Assembly (NCBI GenBank): GCA_964617375.1
Contig: CAZTXQ010000004.1
Location: forward strand, 34,860 to 98,859
Length of the DNA stretch: 64,000 bases
Direction: 5' to 3'
Origin: Firm-13 sp964617375
Lineage (GTDB): Bacteria > Bacillota > Clostridia > Saccharofermentanales > Saccharofermentanaceae
Position numbers and translations under genes: made by a program. Positions within the stretch are counted from its first letter, which is position 1; every line of letters begins with the position of its first letter. Below the pieces are notes generated by a model. It was not told where the DNA came from, did not search any database, and saw only the letters and a program-made list of their open reading frames with translations. Below, one piece after another: positions 54,702 to 63,535 of this stretch.

Positions 54702-56030
54702 TCAGGCGTTAAGACGGCTCCACAGGCTTCGGGCCTGTTTTTCGACACCGGAAAGAACTTCCCGCTTATCGATGCCTTGAAGCTTGCGGTCCTTCATCCG
54801 GACCACGCCGCCGCTAACCGTCGTAACGACGTCACGGCCGCTCATACCAAACAGCATGTGTCCGTTCAGATTGCCGGCGTTAAGCGGTGTGATCGGATCG
54901 TAGTCCAGAACGATCACGTCGCCGTACGCACCCGTCTTCAGGATGCCGCACGGTTTCGGGAAGAATCGCTCCGCAATCCGCCTGTTGTTCTCAAAAAGAA
55001 GCGCGGGAATCTCCGTCCAGCCGACGGCCGGATTCCGGCTCGCGTGCTTCACGAGGCAGTTGGCGGCCTTATAGCTCTCGAGCATATCGGAGGTATAGCC
55101 GTCCGTTCCGAGGCCGGTCAGGATGCCTTCATGGGACATCGTGAGCACCTCCGGAGCGCCGACCGCGTTCCCCATGTTGCTTTCCGGATTGTGAACGATA
55201 ATCGTGCCGGTCTCCCTGAGGAGACGGATTTCGGTCTCGTTGATATGAATGCAATGCGCGGCAATCGTCTTTTCGCCGAGAAGCCCCAGGTTATAGAGTC
55301 GCTCGGCAGGACGTGCGCCGAACTTTTCGCGGCTGATATTCACATCGTCCGTTCCTTCGGCTACATGTACATGATATCCGGCACCGGCTTTGTTGCTGTC
55401 GATGATAAACCGCATGCTCTCGTCGGAGAGCGTAAAAGAAGCATGAAGGCCGATCATGCCGGCGAGGCGGTCCGGATCATGGGCCGCAAATCCGGCAAAA
55501 ACGATGTTCTCTGCGACCGCTTTTTCCATTTCTTCGCGGCCGTTCCGGTCGCTTGTTTCATAGCACAGACAGGACCGGACGCCGAAACGGACGGCCTCCT
55601 CCGCGATAACCTTAAGGCTCCCCGTCGTTTGGCCGTAACTTGCGTGATGGTCGAAAATCGTCGTCACGCCGTTCTCGATACAGCTGATGTACGTGGCGAT
55701 CGCGCTTGCTCTGGTATCGTCGAGATTCATACCTTTGTCGAGCCGCCACCACAGGCCCTCGAGAATATCGAGGAAACCGTGCGGATCGTAACCATTCAGG
55801 GCAAGCCCTCTGGAAAGAGCGGAATAAATATGATGGTGTGTGTTGATGAAGCCCGGCATGATGAGGCCGCCATTTGCGTCGACAAATTCGGCATCCGGAT
55901 AGATCGCCTTTAAAGTCGAGAAATCGCCTACGGCCACAATCGTATCGTTCTTAACCGCGACACCGCCGTGCGGGATCATCGGATTTGCGGGATCCCGCGT
56001 AAAAACCGTACCTTCACCGATCAGAATCAT
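54702..56030 (-). CDS. ssnA: SsnA-type aminohydrolase
   Basis: 442 residues of the SsnA/chlorohydrolase amidohydrolase group: NTHHHIYSALSRGLALNGYD at the HxH metal site, TTIFDHHASYG, HVAEGTD, AHCIHI and GLGTDGYTSD (fourth-strand Asp). SsnA is required in gut bacteria for purine degradation but its exact substrate is not settled. It lies 73 bases before hydA on the same strand. Confidence 0.92.
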   Translation of the reverse strand: MILIGEGTVFTRDPANPMIPHGGVAVKNDTIVAVGDFSTLKAIYPDAEFVDANGGLIMPGFINTHHHIYSALSRGLALNGYDPHGFLDILEGLWWRLDKGMNLDDTRASAIATYISCIENGVTTIFDHHASYGQTTGSLKVIAEEAVRFGVRSCLCYETSDRNGREEMEKAVAENIVFAGFAAHDPDRLAGMIGLHASFTLSDESMRFIIDSNKAGAGYHVHVAEGTDDVNISREKFGARPAERLYNLGLLGEKTIAAHCIHINETEIRLLRETGTIIVHNPESNMGNAVGAPEVLTMSHEGILTGLGTDGYTSDMLESYKAANCLVKHASRNPAVGWTEIPALLFENNRRIAERFFPKPCGILKTGAYGDVIVLDYDPITPLNAGNLNGHMLFGMSGRDVVTTVSGGVVRMKDRKLQGIDKREVLSGVEKQARSLWSRLNA

Positions 56031-56078
56031 ACGTCATCCTCCTTCGGTACTATCAAGAGCCGGCTGCAATTATGAATT

Positions 56079-56456
56079 TTAAAGCGCGGCGATACACTCG
56101 ATCTCGACTTTGGCGCCTTTCGGCAGGGCCTTTACCGCAATACACGAACGCGCCGGATTGACGCCGCGGAAGAAGGTCTTGTATACCTCGTTCACACCGG
56201 CGAAATCAGCCATATCCGTAAGGAAAACGGTGGTTTTGACAACCCCCGCATAGCTGCTTCCTGCTTCCGACAGAATCGCTTCCATATTGTCGAGCGAGCA
56301 TTTCGCCTGATCGGCAACACTTTCCGGCAGTTCGCCCGTCTTCATATCGATTCCAAGCTGCCCCGACACGAAAAGAAATCCGTTCGCCTTCACGGCCTGC
56401 ACATACGGTCCGATGGCAGCCGGTGCGTGTTCTGTTCCGATTACTTCTTTAGACAT
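56079..56456 (-). CDS. ridA: RidA family reactive intermediate deaminase
   Basis: 125 residues, complete RidA (YjgF) protein: IGPYVQAVKANGFLFVSGQLGID, SLDNMEAILSEAG, VFLTDMADF, and the C-terminal Arg in PARSCIAVKALPKGAKVEIECIA. Start at 56456 is fixed by GGAGG. RidA hydrolyses 2-aminoacrylate; the neighbouring diaminopropionate ammonia-lyase produces exactly this compound, which gives it a clear role here. Confidence 0.94.
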   Translation of the reverse strand: MSKEVIGTEHAPAAIGPYVQAVKANGFLFVSGQLGIDMKTGELPESVADQAKCSLDNMEAILSEAGSSYAGVVKTTVFLTDMADFAGVNEVYKTFFRGVNPARSCIAVKALPKGAKVEIECIAAL

Positions 56457-56486
56457 GATGAAATCCTCCCGATTTTTGAGTGTCAT

Positions 56487-56560
56487 TAGGTTCGGATAGC
56501 GTCTGGTCAATACGATTCTAATAGGTTCAGATAAATCCATTCAATACGATTCTTATGAGT
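56487..56560. repeat. 35-bp repeats between ridA and dpaL
   Basis: Two copies of about 35 bases start at 56488 and 56523 (AGGTTCGGATA/AGGTTCAGATA then CAATACGATTCT). A related sequence is inside the 3' end of dpaL (56588 onward). It looks like decayed tandem duplication of the dpaL end. Confidence 0.6.
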
Positions 56561-56583
56561 TCGGACGGAGACCGCAACGACTT

Positions 56584-57786
56584 TTACAGGCTCGGATAGA
56601 GTCCGTCCCATACAATGCGCCGGTAATTCTTCCGGTCCGTATCGCCCTCGGTGCTGAAGCAGAGGATCTTCGAGTCGCGGTTCAGGCCGATTCTGTCCCG
56701 GATCCCCCTTAAGTCCTCCCTCGTCATAAGCGACGCGACAAGACCTGAAGTAACCGCGCCGCTCTCGCCGGATATAACGCGACGGTCCTCACCGATCGGA
56801 TTTCCGAGAATCCGCATGCCTTTTGCGGAAACATAGTCCGGACACGACACAGCAAATTCCGCGGTCTCACGCAAGACGTCCCAGGCGATCCGGTTCGGCT
56901 CGCCGCAGGCCAGTCCCGCCATGATCGTATCCATCTCGCCGGTCACGAAATGAAGCTGCCCGTCACGGGCCGCAGCGGTTCTGTAGATGCAGTCGGCCTT
57001 ATTCGGTTCGACGATCGTGATAACCGGCTTCTGATCGCCGTAATAATCGGCCAGGAAGCCGGAAACGGCACCGGCCAGAGAGCCGACTCCCGCCTGGAGA
57101 AATACATGGGTCGGTGTTTCGTCTCCCATCCCGGAGACGGCTTCAAGCGCCATTGTCGCATAACCCTGCATGATGCGCCGCGGAATCTCTTCATATCCTT
57201 CCCACGCCGTATCCTGAACCATAACCCAGCCCTTCTCCTCCGCCATATGGTTGGCAAGGCGGACCGCCTCGTCGTAGTTCATGTCGGTAATCGAAGCATC
57301 TGCGCCCTCGGCACGGATATTCTCAAGCCGTTCGGCAGCACTTCCGTGCGGCATATATACGACCGATTTATGGCCGAGCTCGCGTGCCGTCCACGCGACC
57401 CCGCGGCCGTGATTGCCGTCCGTCGCCGTGACAAAGGTAATCTCGCCGAGCGCGGCTTTGGCCTCCTGCGAGGAAAGGACGTCAAAGGTCACTTGCGATT
57501 CGGAAATGCCGAGCCTTCCTGCCAGATACATACCCATCGCGTAGCTGCCGCCTAAGACCTTAAAAGCATTCAGGCCGAAGCGGTAGGATTCATCCTTCAC
57601 GAAGATTTTTGAGACACCGATCTCCGCGGCAAGACCTGCAAGGTCGGCAAGTGGTGTTTGGCTGTAAGAGGGAAAGCTTTTGTGATAGCGGAGTGTATTC
57701 GCAAGGCGGCTGCCCGATAGAAAGTCCCGGACATGGGAGCCGGCGGGCGCTTTTTCGATATCCGCAAGGAGAAAGGTCTCTTCCAT
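56584..57786 (-). CDS. dpaL: Diaminopropionate ammonia-lyase
   Basis: 400 residues, PLP fold type II. The Schiff-base lysine is in SYRFGLNAFKVLGGSYA, with ATDGNHGRGVAW downstream and a GAGVGSLAGAV-like phosphate-binding loop. The enzyme (YgeX in E. coli) splits 2,3-diaminopropionate to pyruvate and two ammonia via 2-aminoacrylate. It is the first gene of the purine degradation operon, with AAGGAA before its ATG and a consensus promoter at 57906-57934. Confidence 0.93.
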   Translation of the reverse strand: MEETFLLADIEKAPAGSHVRDFLSGSRLANTLRYHKSFPSYSQTPLADLAGLAAEIGVSKIFVKDESYRFGLNAFKVLGGSYAMGMYLAGRLGISESQVTFDVLSSQEAKAALGEITFVTATDGNHGRGVAWTARELGHKSVVYMPHGSAAERLENIRAEGADASITDMNYDEAVRLANHMAEEKGWVMVQDTAWEGYEEIPRRIMQGYATMALEAVSGMGDETPTHVFLQAGVGSLAGAVSGFLADYYGDQKPVITIVEPNKADCIYRTAAARDGQLHFVTGEMDTIMAGLACGEPNRIAWDVLRETAEFAVSCPDYVSAKGMRILGNPIGEDRRVISGESGAVTSGLVASLMTREDLRGIRDRIGLNRDSKILCFSTEGDTDRKNYRRIVWDGLYPSL

Positions 57787-57905
57787 ACTTTTAAATTCCT
57801 TTCGCGAGATGGATCGTCACAAGATTTTTCGGAACAAAAATGGATAAACCCATACTGACCGCCGGCGCCAAAGGGCTCCTTATGACGGCATATTTTTATG
57901 TCTTC

Positions 57906-57934
57906 ATTATATCGCCGGACCCTGCCGTTGACAA
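57906..57934 (-). promoter_or_regulatory. Promoter of the purine degradation operon
   Basis: Minus strand TTGTCA (5/6), 17 bases, TATAAT (6/6). It is about 115 bases upstream of dpaL. Its -35 overlaps the -35 of the oppositely directed copA promoter. Confidence 0.85.
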
Positions 57935-57956
57935 ATCATTCGTACCCTATTATGAT
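57928..57956 (+). promoter_or_regulatory. Promoter of copA-copZ-csoR
   Basis: TTGACA (6/6), 17 bases, TATGAT (5/6), 49 bases before the chosen copA start. It shares bases with the minus-strand -35 of the dpaL promoter. Confidence 0.85.
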
Positions 57957-57965
57957 GAGATTGTG

Positions 57966-57983
57966 ACACCCCTCCCCGGGTGT
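57966..57983 (+). promoter_or_regulatory. Putative CsoR operator
   Basis: Inverted repeat ACACCC-CTCCCC-GGGTGT placed at the expected transcription start of the copper operon. GC-rich inverted repeats at this position are typical of CsoR binding sites. Confidence 0.6.
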
Positions 57984-58004
57984 AGTTATAGAGAGGTGAA
58001 TTGC

Positions 58005-60332
58005 ATGGAAAAGAAATTTGACGTAACCGGAATGACCTGCTCCGCCTGCTCGGCGAATGTAGACAAAAGCGTCCGGAAGCTTCCCGGTGTACGGGATGTA
58101 AATGTAAACCTGCTTTCGAACAATATGACCGTCGATTACGACGAAACACAGGTCGATCCGGGACGTATCATCACAGCCGTAACGAACGCGGGATACGGTG
58201 CCGGAGAGCATGTCCGCTCGAAAAGCAAAGCCACGGAGAAGCCGGCAGATCCGGCCGCCGGCGAATATAAAGAGATGAAGCACCGGCTTATCGTATCTTT
58301 CCTGTTCCTCATCCCGCTCCTCTACCTGGCCATGCACCATATGCTCAAGATGTGGTTCGGACTTCCCGTTCCGGACTTTATCGTATCGGCTTTTCACGGA
58401 GCCGAAAACGGCATAACATTTGCCTTCACGCAGCTTCTTCTCCTGATACCGATCCTTTATGTCAACCGGAAGTACTATCTGGTCGGCTTCAAAACCCTGA
58501 TCCGGCGCGCTCCGAACATGGACTCGCTGATCGCGATCGGATCTTCGGCGGCCGTCATATACGGCATATATGCGATTTTCCGGATCGGATACGCGGTGGG
58601 TCACGGCGATCCCGGGACGGCTGATCTCTTCCTGTCCGAACTCTATTTCGAATCGGCCGGAACCATTCTTACGCTGATCACTCTGGGAAAATACTTGGAG
58701 AGCCGCTCGAAGGGCAAGACCTCTGACGCGATCCGGAAAATGATGGATCTTGCTCCGAAAACCGCCACGGTGATCCGGGACGGTGCGGAGACAGAGATTC
58801 CGGCCGAAGACGTCGCGGTCGGCGACATTGTCGTTGTAAAACCGGGCCGCACCATTCCCGTGGACGGAATCGTGCTTGAAGGACATTCATCCGTCGATCA
58901 ATCGGCGCTGACGGGCGAGAGCATCCCGGTTGAGAAGTCTCCCGGAGACCCGGTCATTGCGGCCTCGGTCAACCGGACCGGGTATTTTCGTTTTCGCGCG
59001 GAAAAAGTCGGAGACGACACGACGCTCGCTCAAATCATCGAACTTATGGAAGAGGCCGGTTCCTCCAAAGCCCCGATCTCGAGGCTCGCGGATAAAATCA
59101 GCGGCATCTTCGTCCCCGTCGTGATCGTGATCGCTCTGGTCGCATCCGCCGTCTGGCTCATACTCGGACAGACGCCCGAATTCGCCCTTTCGATCGGGAT
59201 TGCGGTGCTCGTCATCTCCTGTCCCTGCGCCCTGGGTCTCGCGACTCCGGTCGCGATTATGGTCGGTACGGGGAAAGGCGCCGCCAACGGAATCCTCATC
59301 AAGTCCGCGCAGGCACTGGAGACGGCACATCTCGCGGACACCGTCGTCCTAGACAAGACCGGTACCGTCACAATGGGAAAGCCCGTCGTGACCGACATTC
59401 TCCCGGCGGACGGACGAACCGGCGAAGAGCTTCTCCTTCTGGCCGCCTCGCTCGAAAAACCTTCTGAACACCCGCTGTCCGAAGCGGTCACGGCCAAAGC
59501 CGCCGAGGCCGATCTGAAACTCAAAGATGTGACGGACTTCCGCTCTCTTACCGGCCGGGGACTCGAAGCGGTTATCGACGGCACGCGCTTCCTTGCGGGC
59601 AACGAATCGCTCATGAAAGAACGCGGCATCCCGACCGACCGCTTCGCAAAAGCGGCCGATGCACTCGCCGAAGACGGCAAGACACCGCTCTTTTTCGCGG
59701 ACGGGAAGAATCTTCTCGGAATCATCGCGGTCGCCGACGTGATCAAACCGGAAAGCCGCGAAGCTGTCCGCGAATTCACGTCGATGGGCATCGACGTGAT
59801 CCTTCTTACCGGCGACAACAAGAAGACGGCCGAAGCGATCCGCAAACAGCTCGGCATACGCGAGGCGATCGCCGAAGTCATGCCGCAGGATAAGGAAAGG
59901 GAAGTCCGGCGTCTCATGGAAAGCGGCCGCAAAGTCGTCATGATCGGCGACGGAATCAACGACGCACCGGCCCTCGCGAGAGCGGATGTAGGCATGGCGA
60001 TCGGCGCGGGCACGGACATCGCGATCGAATCGGCGGACATCGTGCTGATGCGTTCGGATTTGCGCGACGCCGTAACCGCCATCGAACTCGGCCGAGCCAC
60101 GATCCGGAACATTCGCCAGAACCTGTTCTGGGCATTCTTTTACAACACGGTCGGGATACCGCTTGCGGCGGGCGTCTTCTTTTCTCTTCTCGGCTGGAAG
60201 TTAAACCCGATGTTCGGCGCCGCGGCGATGAGTTTAAGCTCGGTCTTTGTCGTTACCAATGCGCTCCGGCTTCGTTTCTTTAAGCCGTCGCGCGAAAAGA
60301 AAAACAGCAGAAGAAAGTTCCCGGCCGCGTAA
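58005..60332 (+). CDS. copA: Copper-exporting P1B-type ATPase CopA
   Basis: 775 residues from ATG 58005, which has GAGAGG at correct spacing; the longer frame from 57840 covers the promoter and is rejected. N-terminal heavy-metal domain with GMTCSAC (residues about 9-15), transmembrane CPC in VISCPCALGLATPVAIMVG (copper subgroup), TGES in ALTGESIPV, DKTGT, SEHPLSEA and GDGINDAPALARADVG. Pumps Cu(I) out of the cytoplasm. Operon with copZ and csoR. Confidence 0.95.
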   Translation: MEKKFDVTGMTCSACSANVDKSVRKLPGVRDVNVNLLSNNMTVDYDETQVDPGRIITAVTNAGYGAGEHVRSKSKATEKPADPAAGEYKEMKHRLIVSFLFLIPLLYLAMHHMLKMWFGLPVPDFIVSAFHGAENGITFAFTQLLLLIPILYVNRKYYLVGFKTLIRRAPNMDSLIAIGSSAAVIYGIYAIFRIGYAVGHGDPGTADLFLSELYFESAGTILTLITLGKYLESRSKGKTSDAIRKMMDLAPKTATVIRDGAETEIPAEDVAVGDIVVVKPGRTIPVDGIVLEGHSSVDQSALTGESIPVEKSPGDPVIAASVNRTGYFRFRAEKVGDDTTLAQIIELMEEAGSSKAPISRLADKISGIFVPVVIVIALVASAVWLILGQTPEFALSIGIAVLVISCPCALGLATPVAIMVGTGKGAANGILIKSAQALETAHLADTVVLDKTGTVTMGKPVVTDILPADGRTGEELLLLAASLEKPSEHPLSEAVTAKAAEADLKLKDVTDFRSLTGRGLEAVIDGTRFLAGNESLMKERGIPTDRFAKAADALAEDGKTPLFFADGKNLLGIIAVADVIKPESREAVREFTSMGIDVILLTGDNKKTAEAIRKQLGIREAIAEVMPQDKEREVRRLMESGRKVVMIGDGINDAPALARADVGMAIGAGTDIAIESADIVLMRSDLRDAVTAIELGRATIRNIRQNLFWAFFYNTVGIPLAAGVFFSLLGWKLNPMFGAAAMSLSSVFVVTNALRLRFFKPSREKKNSRRKFPAA

Positions 60333-60429
60333 ATACGTCGGCACCGGATCATAAGTCTGCAAATCTTAAGTCTACAAATCACAAGTCACCGGATCAAGAA
60401 TCCGCAGAAGAAAGAAAGAGGTAAACAGT

Positions 60430-60657
60430 ATGAAAAAAGTCATCGAAATCAAAGGAATGCACTGCGAGCACTGCCGCACGACAGCGGAAAATGCCCTGAA
60501 CGCGATCCCCGGTGTCAAGGCGAAGGTCGACCTGAAAAAGAGCCAGGCCGTCGTATCCGTTACCGGAGATATTCCGGACGAAGCTTTCATCAAGGCCCTG
60601 AAGGAATTCGGATACGAGGCGGTATCCGTCACGCAAAAAAAGGGACTTTTCGAATAA
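60430..60657 (+). CDS. copZ: Copper chaperone CopZ-like heavy-metal domain protein
   Basis: 75-residue single heavy-metal-associated domain. GMHCEHC gives the CxxC Cu(I) site, and the ferredoxin-like fold fits (VDLKKSQAVVSVTG, FGYEAVSV). It is 97 bases after copA, in a stretch with small imperfect repeats (AAATCTTAAGTCTAC), and hands copper to CopA. Confidence 0.92.
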   Translation: MKKVIEIKGMHCEHCRTTAENALNAIPGVKAKVDLKKSQAVVSVTGDIPDEAFIKALKEFGYEAVSVTQKKGLFE

Positions 60658-60673
60658 ATTCAATAGAGGGAAG

Positions 60674-60748
60674 AAAGGTCTTTTCGCATAAGGCGGATAA
60701 AGGTCTTTTCGCATAAGGCGGATAAAGGTCTTTTCGCATTAGGCGAGA
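60674..60748. repeat. Three 25-bp tandem repeats between copZ and csoR
   Basis: Copies start at 60674, 60699 and 60724 (AAAGGTCTTTTCGCATAAGG and neighbours), with a degenerate fourth. No coding potential; lies in the transcribed copper operon. Confidence 0.85.
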
Positions 60749-60788
60749 GAAATTCTTATCGCATGAATCGGGAAAGAGGGTAATAGAC

Positions 60789-61052
60789 ATGCAGGCAGAC
60801 AAAGTTAAAGTGACGAGACTCTTAAAGACCGCAAGAGGACAGCTCGACGGGCTTCTTAAGATGGTGGAAGACGATCGTTACTGTATCGATATTTCAAATC
60901 AGCTGCTCGCGACGCAGGCCATCCTGCGCAACGTAAACCGGCAGATCCTCAAGGCTCACCTCTCCTGCTGCGTCGAGGACTCGATGAACACGGACGACGG
61001 CCGGAAGAAGATCGAGGAGATCATGGATATCATAGACACACTCTCAAAATAA
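60789..61052 (+). CDS. csoR: CsoR family copper-sensing repressor
   Basis: 87 residues, all-helical CsoR/DUF156 repressor. The Cu(I) ligand set can be placed: Cys in DRYCIDIS, then His and Cys in KAHLSCC (spacing H-x3-C). RLLKTARGQLDGLLKMVEDD is the family's first helix. It should repress the operon at the inverted repeat 57966-57983 when copper is low. AGAGGG precedes the start. Confidence 0.95.
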   Translation: MQADKVKVTRLLKTARGQLDGLLKMVEDDRYCIDISNQLLATQAILRNVNRQILKAHLSCCVEDSMNTDDGRKKIEEIMDIIDTLSK

Positions 61053-61062
61053 CCACACAGCA

Positions 61063-61107
61063 AAAGCCGCGCGGCGCCGACAAGGTACCGCGCGGCTTTA
61101 TTGTGTC
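61063..61107. terminator. Intrinsic terminator after csoR
   Basis: Twelve-base arms AAAGCCGCGCGG and CCGCGCGGCTTT with a 13-base loop, followed by TATTGTG on the plus strand. It separates csoR from the convergent GerMN gene and may work both ways. Confidence 0.85.
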
Positions 61108-61155
61108 CGGATTCGTTAGGGATTCGCCGGTTCATCGTGTTTTCGGCTATGGCGG

Positions 61156-62334
61156 TTACGTTACGTTGTAGTAATCAACCGAGAGCGTCTCGCCCTGCTT
61201 GAAGGCGATATGACCGGACTCATAGAGTTGTTTATCAATCGTGATAATCACCTGTGACGCACCGTACAGGGATCCGGCGGTATTGGCGATGGATTGAAGA
61301 ATCGCGCCTTCGGCCGCAGCACCTTCATTCATGCCGGAGATAAATTCTTTGGAGAAATCAATGGTCACAACACCGGATACGGGTTCCTGCATGACGGAAT
61401 TTACGACTGCGTTTTCGCTCATAATCGGCAGCACATCCGTTTCCGGCGGATGGCGGAAGTAATCCGTCAGAACATCGGTCAGGCTGTCGTTGCTGTACAA
61501 CTTGACCGAAACCTCATCGGAGGTGATAACGACGTCCGTGTCGGTCATTTTCGGATAATAGAAAGTAAGATCCATGGTCTCCGGCTGACCCGTCGTGCGG
61601 CTGCCCAGTACGCTTGTGTCTTCAAACGCGCCGGTTCTGACCGTCTTCACAAGACCGATGCCGGGAGCATAGTACTGTCTCGTCGCCGTATCGTTGCCGA
61701 TCGTCGTGACTTCGATCGCACTGTACATTCCGGTCGGCGTGTCAACCTGCGCCTTAAGATCCGTAATGGACCGGATCCCGCCTTCGACATACCAGGTCGT
61801 CCCGACCTTGAGCGGTTCTTTGAGAAGAATCTCCCCGTCGCCCACCGAAGGCAGAAGAGACAGATCCTCACGCGCATACAGTTCGGAGCGCTCTCCGGCT
61901 ATGCGAACTTCACCGTTCCGTATGGCATACAGTACGTGCTTTACCGTCGTGCCGTTGTCGTATTTGATCTGGATCGTATCCTGTCCGATGAATTCGACAT
62001 ACGTGGAAACAGGCAGATCCTTGCCGCCCGACACGTCGAAACGGCAGCTTATATCGGGAAGAATCGGGAAATAATCGGCAAGGGTCAGCACGGCCGATTC
62101 GGATGGCGCAGAAGTATCGGAAGCCGTCTCCGAAGGCTTTGCCGTTTCGGAAGCTGTCGGGGATACCGAAGTTTCGGCCGATGTCGCAGGAGACGTCTCC
62201 GTCGCTGTCGTGATAGAAATCGAAGTATCCGCCACGGTTGTTCCGCCGGTATCTTTCCGGGCGCAGCCTGCGGTAATCAGAATCATGCAAACCGCGAGAA
62301 TAAGAGCCGGTACCTTCCTAAGATCTTTACGCAT
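61156..62334 (-). CDS. GerMN-domain lipoprotein
   Basis: 392 residues. Lipoprotein signal with ILITAGC; then a low-complexity Thr/Ser/Ala linker (about 28-85). A middle domain of about 150 residues follows that I do not recognise. The C-terminal 120 residues are a GerMN domain (VKLYSNDSLTDVL, MQEPVSGVVTIDFSKEF, QSIANTAGSLYGASQVIITID), a fold found in GerM and other envelope proteins of Firmicutes. Surface-exposed; role unknown. Confidence 0.85.
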   Translation of the reverse strand: MRKDLRKVPALILAVCMILITAGCARKDTGGTTVADTSISITTATETSPATSAETSVSPTASETAKPSETASDTSAPSESAVLTLADYFPILPDISCRFDVSGGKDLPVSTYVEFIGQDTIQIKYDNGTTVKHVLYAIRNGEVRIAGERSELYAREDLSLLPSVGDGEILLKEPLKVGTTWYVEGGIRSITDLKAQVDTPTGMYSAIEVTTIGNDTATRQYYAPGIGLVKTVRTGAFEDTSVLGSRTTGQPETMDLTFYYPKMTDTDVVITSDEVSVKLYSNDSLTDVLTDYFRHPPETDVLPIMSENAVVNSVMQEPVSGVVTIDFSKEFISGMNEGAAAEGAILQSIANTAGSLYGASQVIITIDKQLYESGHIAFKQGETLSVDYYNVT

Positions 62335-62389
62335 ATCAACACACCCCCTCGTGCCGATGAGAGATTAAACGCTCCTATGAAAAAGAACC

Positions 62390-62418
62390 TTATCAAAAGA
62401 CCTAAGCTACTGTAGAAT
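62390..62418 (+). promoter_or_regulatory. Putative promoter of the thermonuclease gene
   Basis: TTATCA, 17 bases, TAGAAT (5/6), about 38 bases before the ATG. Confidence 0.5.
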
Positions 62419-62455
62419 ACTTACATTATACACCGCCGAAAGGAAGGCCGCTCAC

Positions 62456-63337
62456 ATGCGCCGAATCCGGAAAGAAACCCTTCTCTTCACAGCTGTCCTG
62501 CTCACATTATCCGTGGTCACCTCTTCCTGTTATTGGATCGCTCCCGCGGCGACGCGAGACACGGCAAACGCCGATACAGCCACAACCGAATCCGCAGCGA
62601 AGGATTCCGAAACGTACGCCGTATTTGATCCGGAAACGGCAGTCCGGGGCCAAACCTACTCGGTGCAGGGCACCTTACTGTCTCTGGATCGCTATAAGAG
62701 CGGCAACATACTCTTCGTTCTGAGTCAGAGCGACTCGAGCGAAGTAACCTGCTTTATCCGGATAGACAGCGGAATAGAAGGGATGAGCCTTACGATCGGC
62801 GAGGTTTATGCCGTATCGGGCGAACTCGACGAATACGAGGGGAATCCTGAGCTGATACTCTCCTCACCGGCCGACCTCTCACACGTCGGAGAATATCATT
62901 TCGAAGAAGTAAAGGTTGTCGAAATCATCGACGGAGACACGATCCGCGCGGAAGACTCCGCGGGCAATACGGTAAAGATCCGTTTCATCGGATGCGACTG
63001 TCCCGAGACCGAGAAAGAAGGTCAGCCCGGCGAATTCTACGCCGACGAAGCAACCCGGTATACGTCGGACACGATTCTGGGCCGGACCGTTTATCTCGAA
63101 AAGGACCATTCCGAAACCGACCGTTACGGCCGGCTCTTGCGATACATCTGGCTCAAGGTACCGGACGAGATCACCGAAGAGACAATCCGGGAGTATAACG
63201 TAAGCGCCTCTCTCATCGAAAACGGCTATGCCTCTTCGATCACCGTCGGCGACGACGACAAATATGCCGTGCTTTTCGGAGATCTCGAAAACGAGGCCGC
63301 TTCGGAGGGTATCGGAATGTGGTCGGAAGCGGCTTAG
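62456..63337 (+). CDS. Thermonuclease-family lipoprotein
   Basis: 293 residues. Lipoprotein-type signal with VTSSC, then an OB-like domain (about 60-145) and a staphylococcal-nuclease domain (about 153-290): EIIDGDTIRAED, FIGCDCPET, and the catalytic region EKDHSETDRYGRLLRYIWL. The catalytic Arg-Glu-Arg set appears present, with RFIG, ET and DRYGR. An anchored extracellular nuclease may scavenge nucleotides, which would suit a purine-using organism. AAGGAAGG precedes the start. Confidence 0.9.
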   Translation: MRRIRKETLLFTAVLLTLSVVTSSCYWIAPAATRDTANADTATTESAAKDSETYAVFDPETAVRGQTYSVQGTLLSLDRYKSGNILFVLSQSDSSEVTCFIRIDSGIEGMSLTIGEVYAVSGELDEYEGNPELILSSPADLSHVGEYHFEEVKVVEIIDGDTIRAEDSAGNTVKIRFIGCDCPETEKEGQPGEFYADEATRYTSDTILGRTVYLEKDHSETDRYGRLLRYIWLKVPDEITEETIREYNVSASLIENGYASSITVGDDDKYAVLFGDLENEAASEGIGMWSEAA

Positions 63338-63535
63338 AGGAAAGGAGCCGGATCAAAATTGACTCGCTCCCGAGACCTCGGGCTTCGCCCTGTCGAAGGG
63401 CCCTCTCCAAATGCGATCCGCCGGGTTAACAGGTGTCAGAGTGCTGCGAAATTCGTAGGTAATCAATGATTACCTACGAAATAAGGGAAATCGGCGTTTT
63501 CGCATGTATTAGAATGTCATTTAATAGATGTTCAA
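63338..63535. other. Intergenic region ahead of the second repeat array
   Basis: No gene seen. It contains a GGGCTTCG/CGAAGGGCCC stem near 63380-63410 and the perfect palindrome at 63452-63480. Confidence 0.5.
63452..63480. repeat. Perfect 29-base palindrome
   Basis: Arms TTCGTAGGTAATCA and TGATTACCTACGAA are exact complements around one base. It lies just outside the 75-bp repeat array. It may be a regulator site or a cruciform-forming transposon end. Confidence 0.85.

Noticed and set aside
57840..58004. Longer N-terminus of CopA
   Set aside because: This stretch holds both divergent promoters and the likely CsoR operator; the ATG at 58005 has a good ribosome binding site and starts the metal-binding domain.
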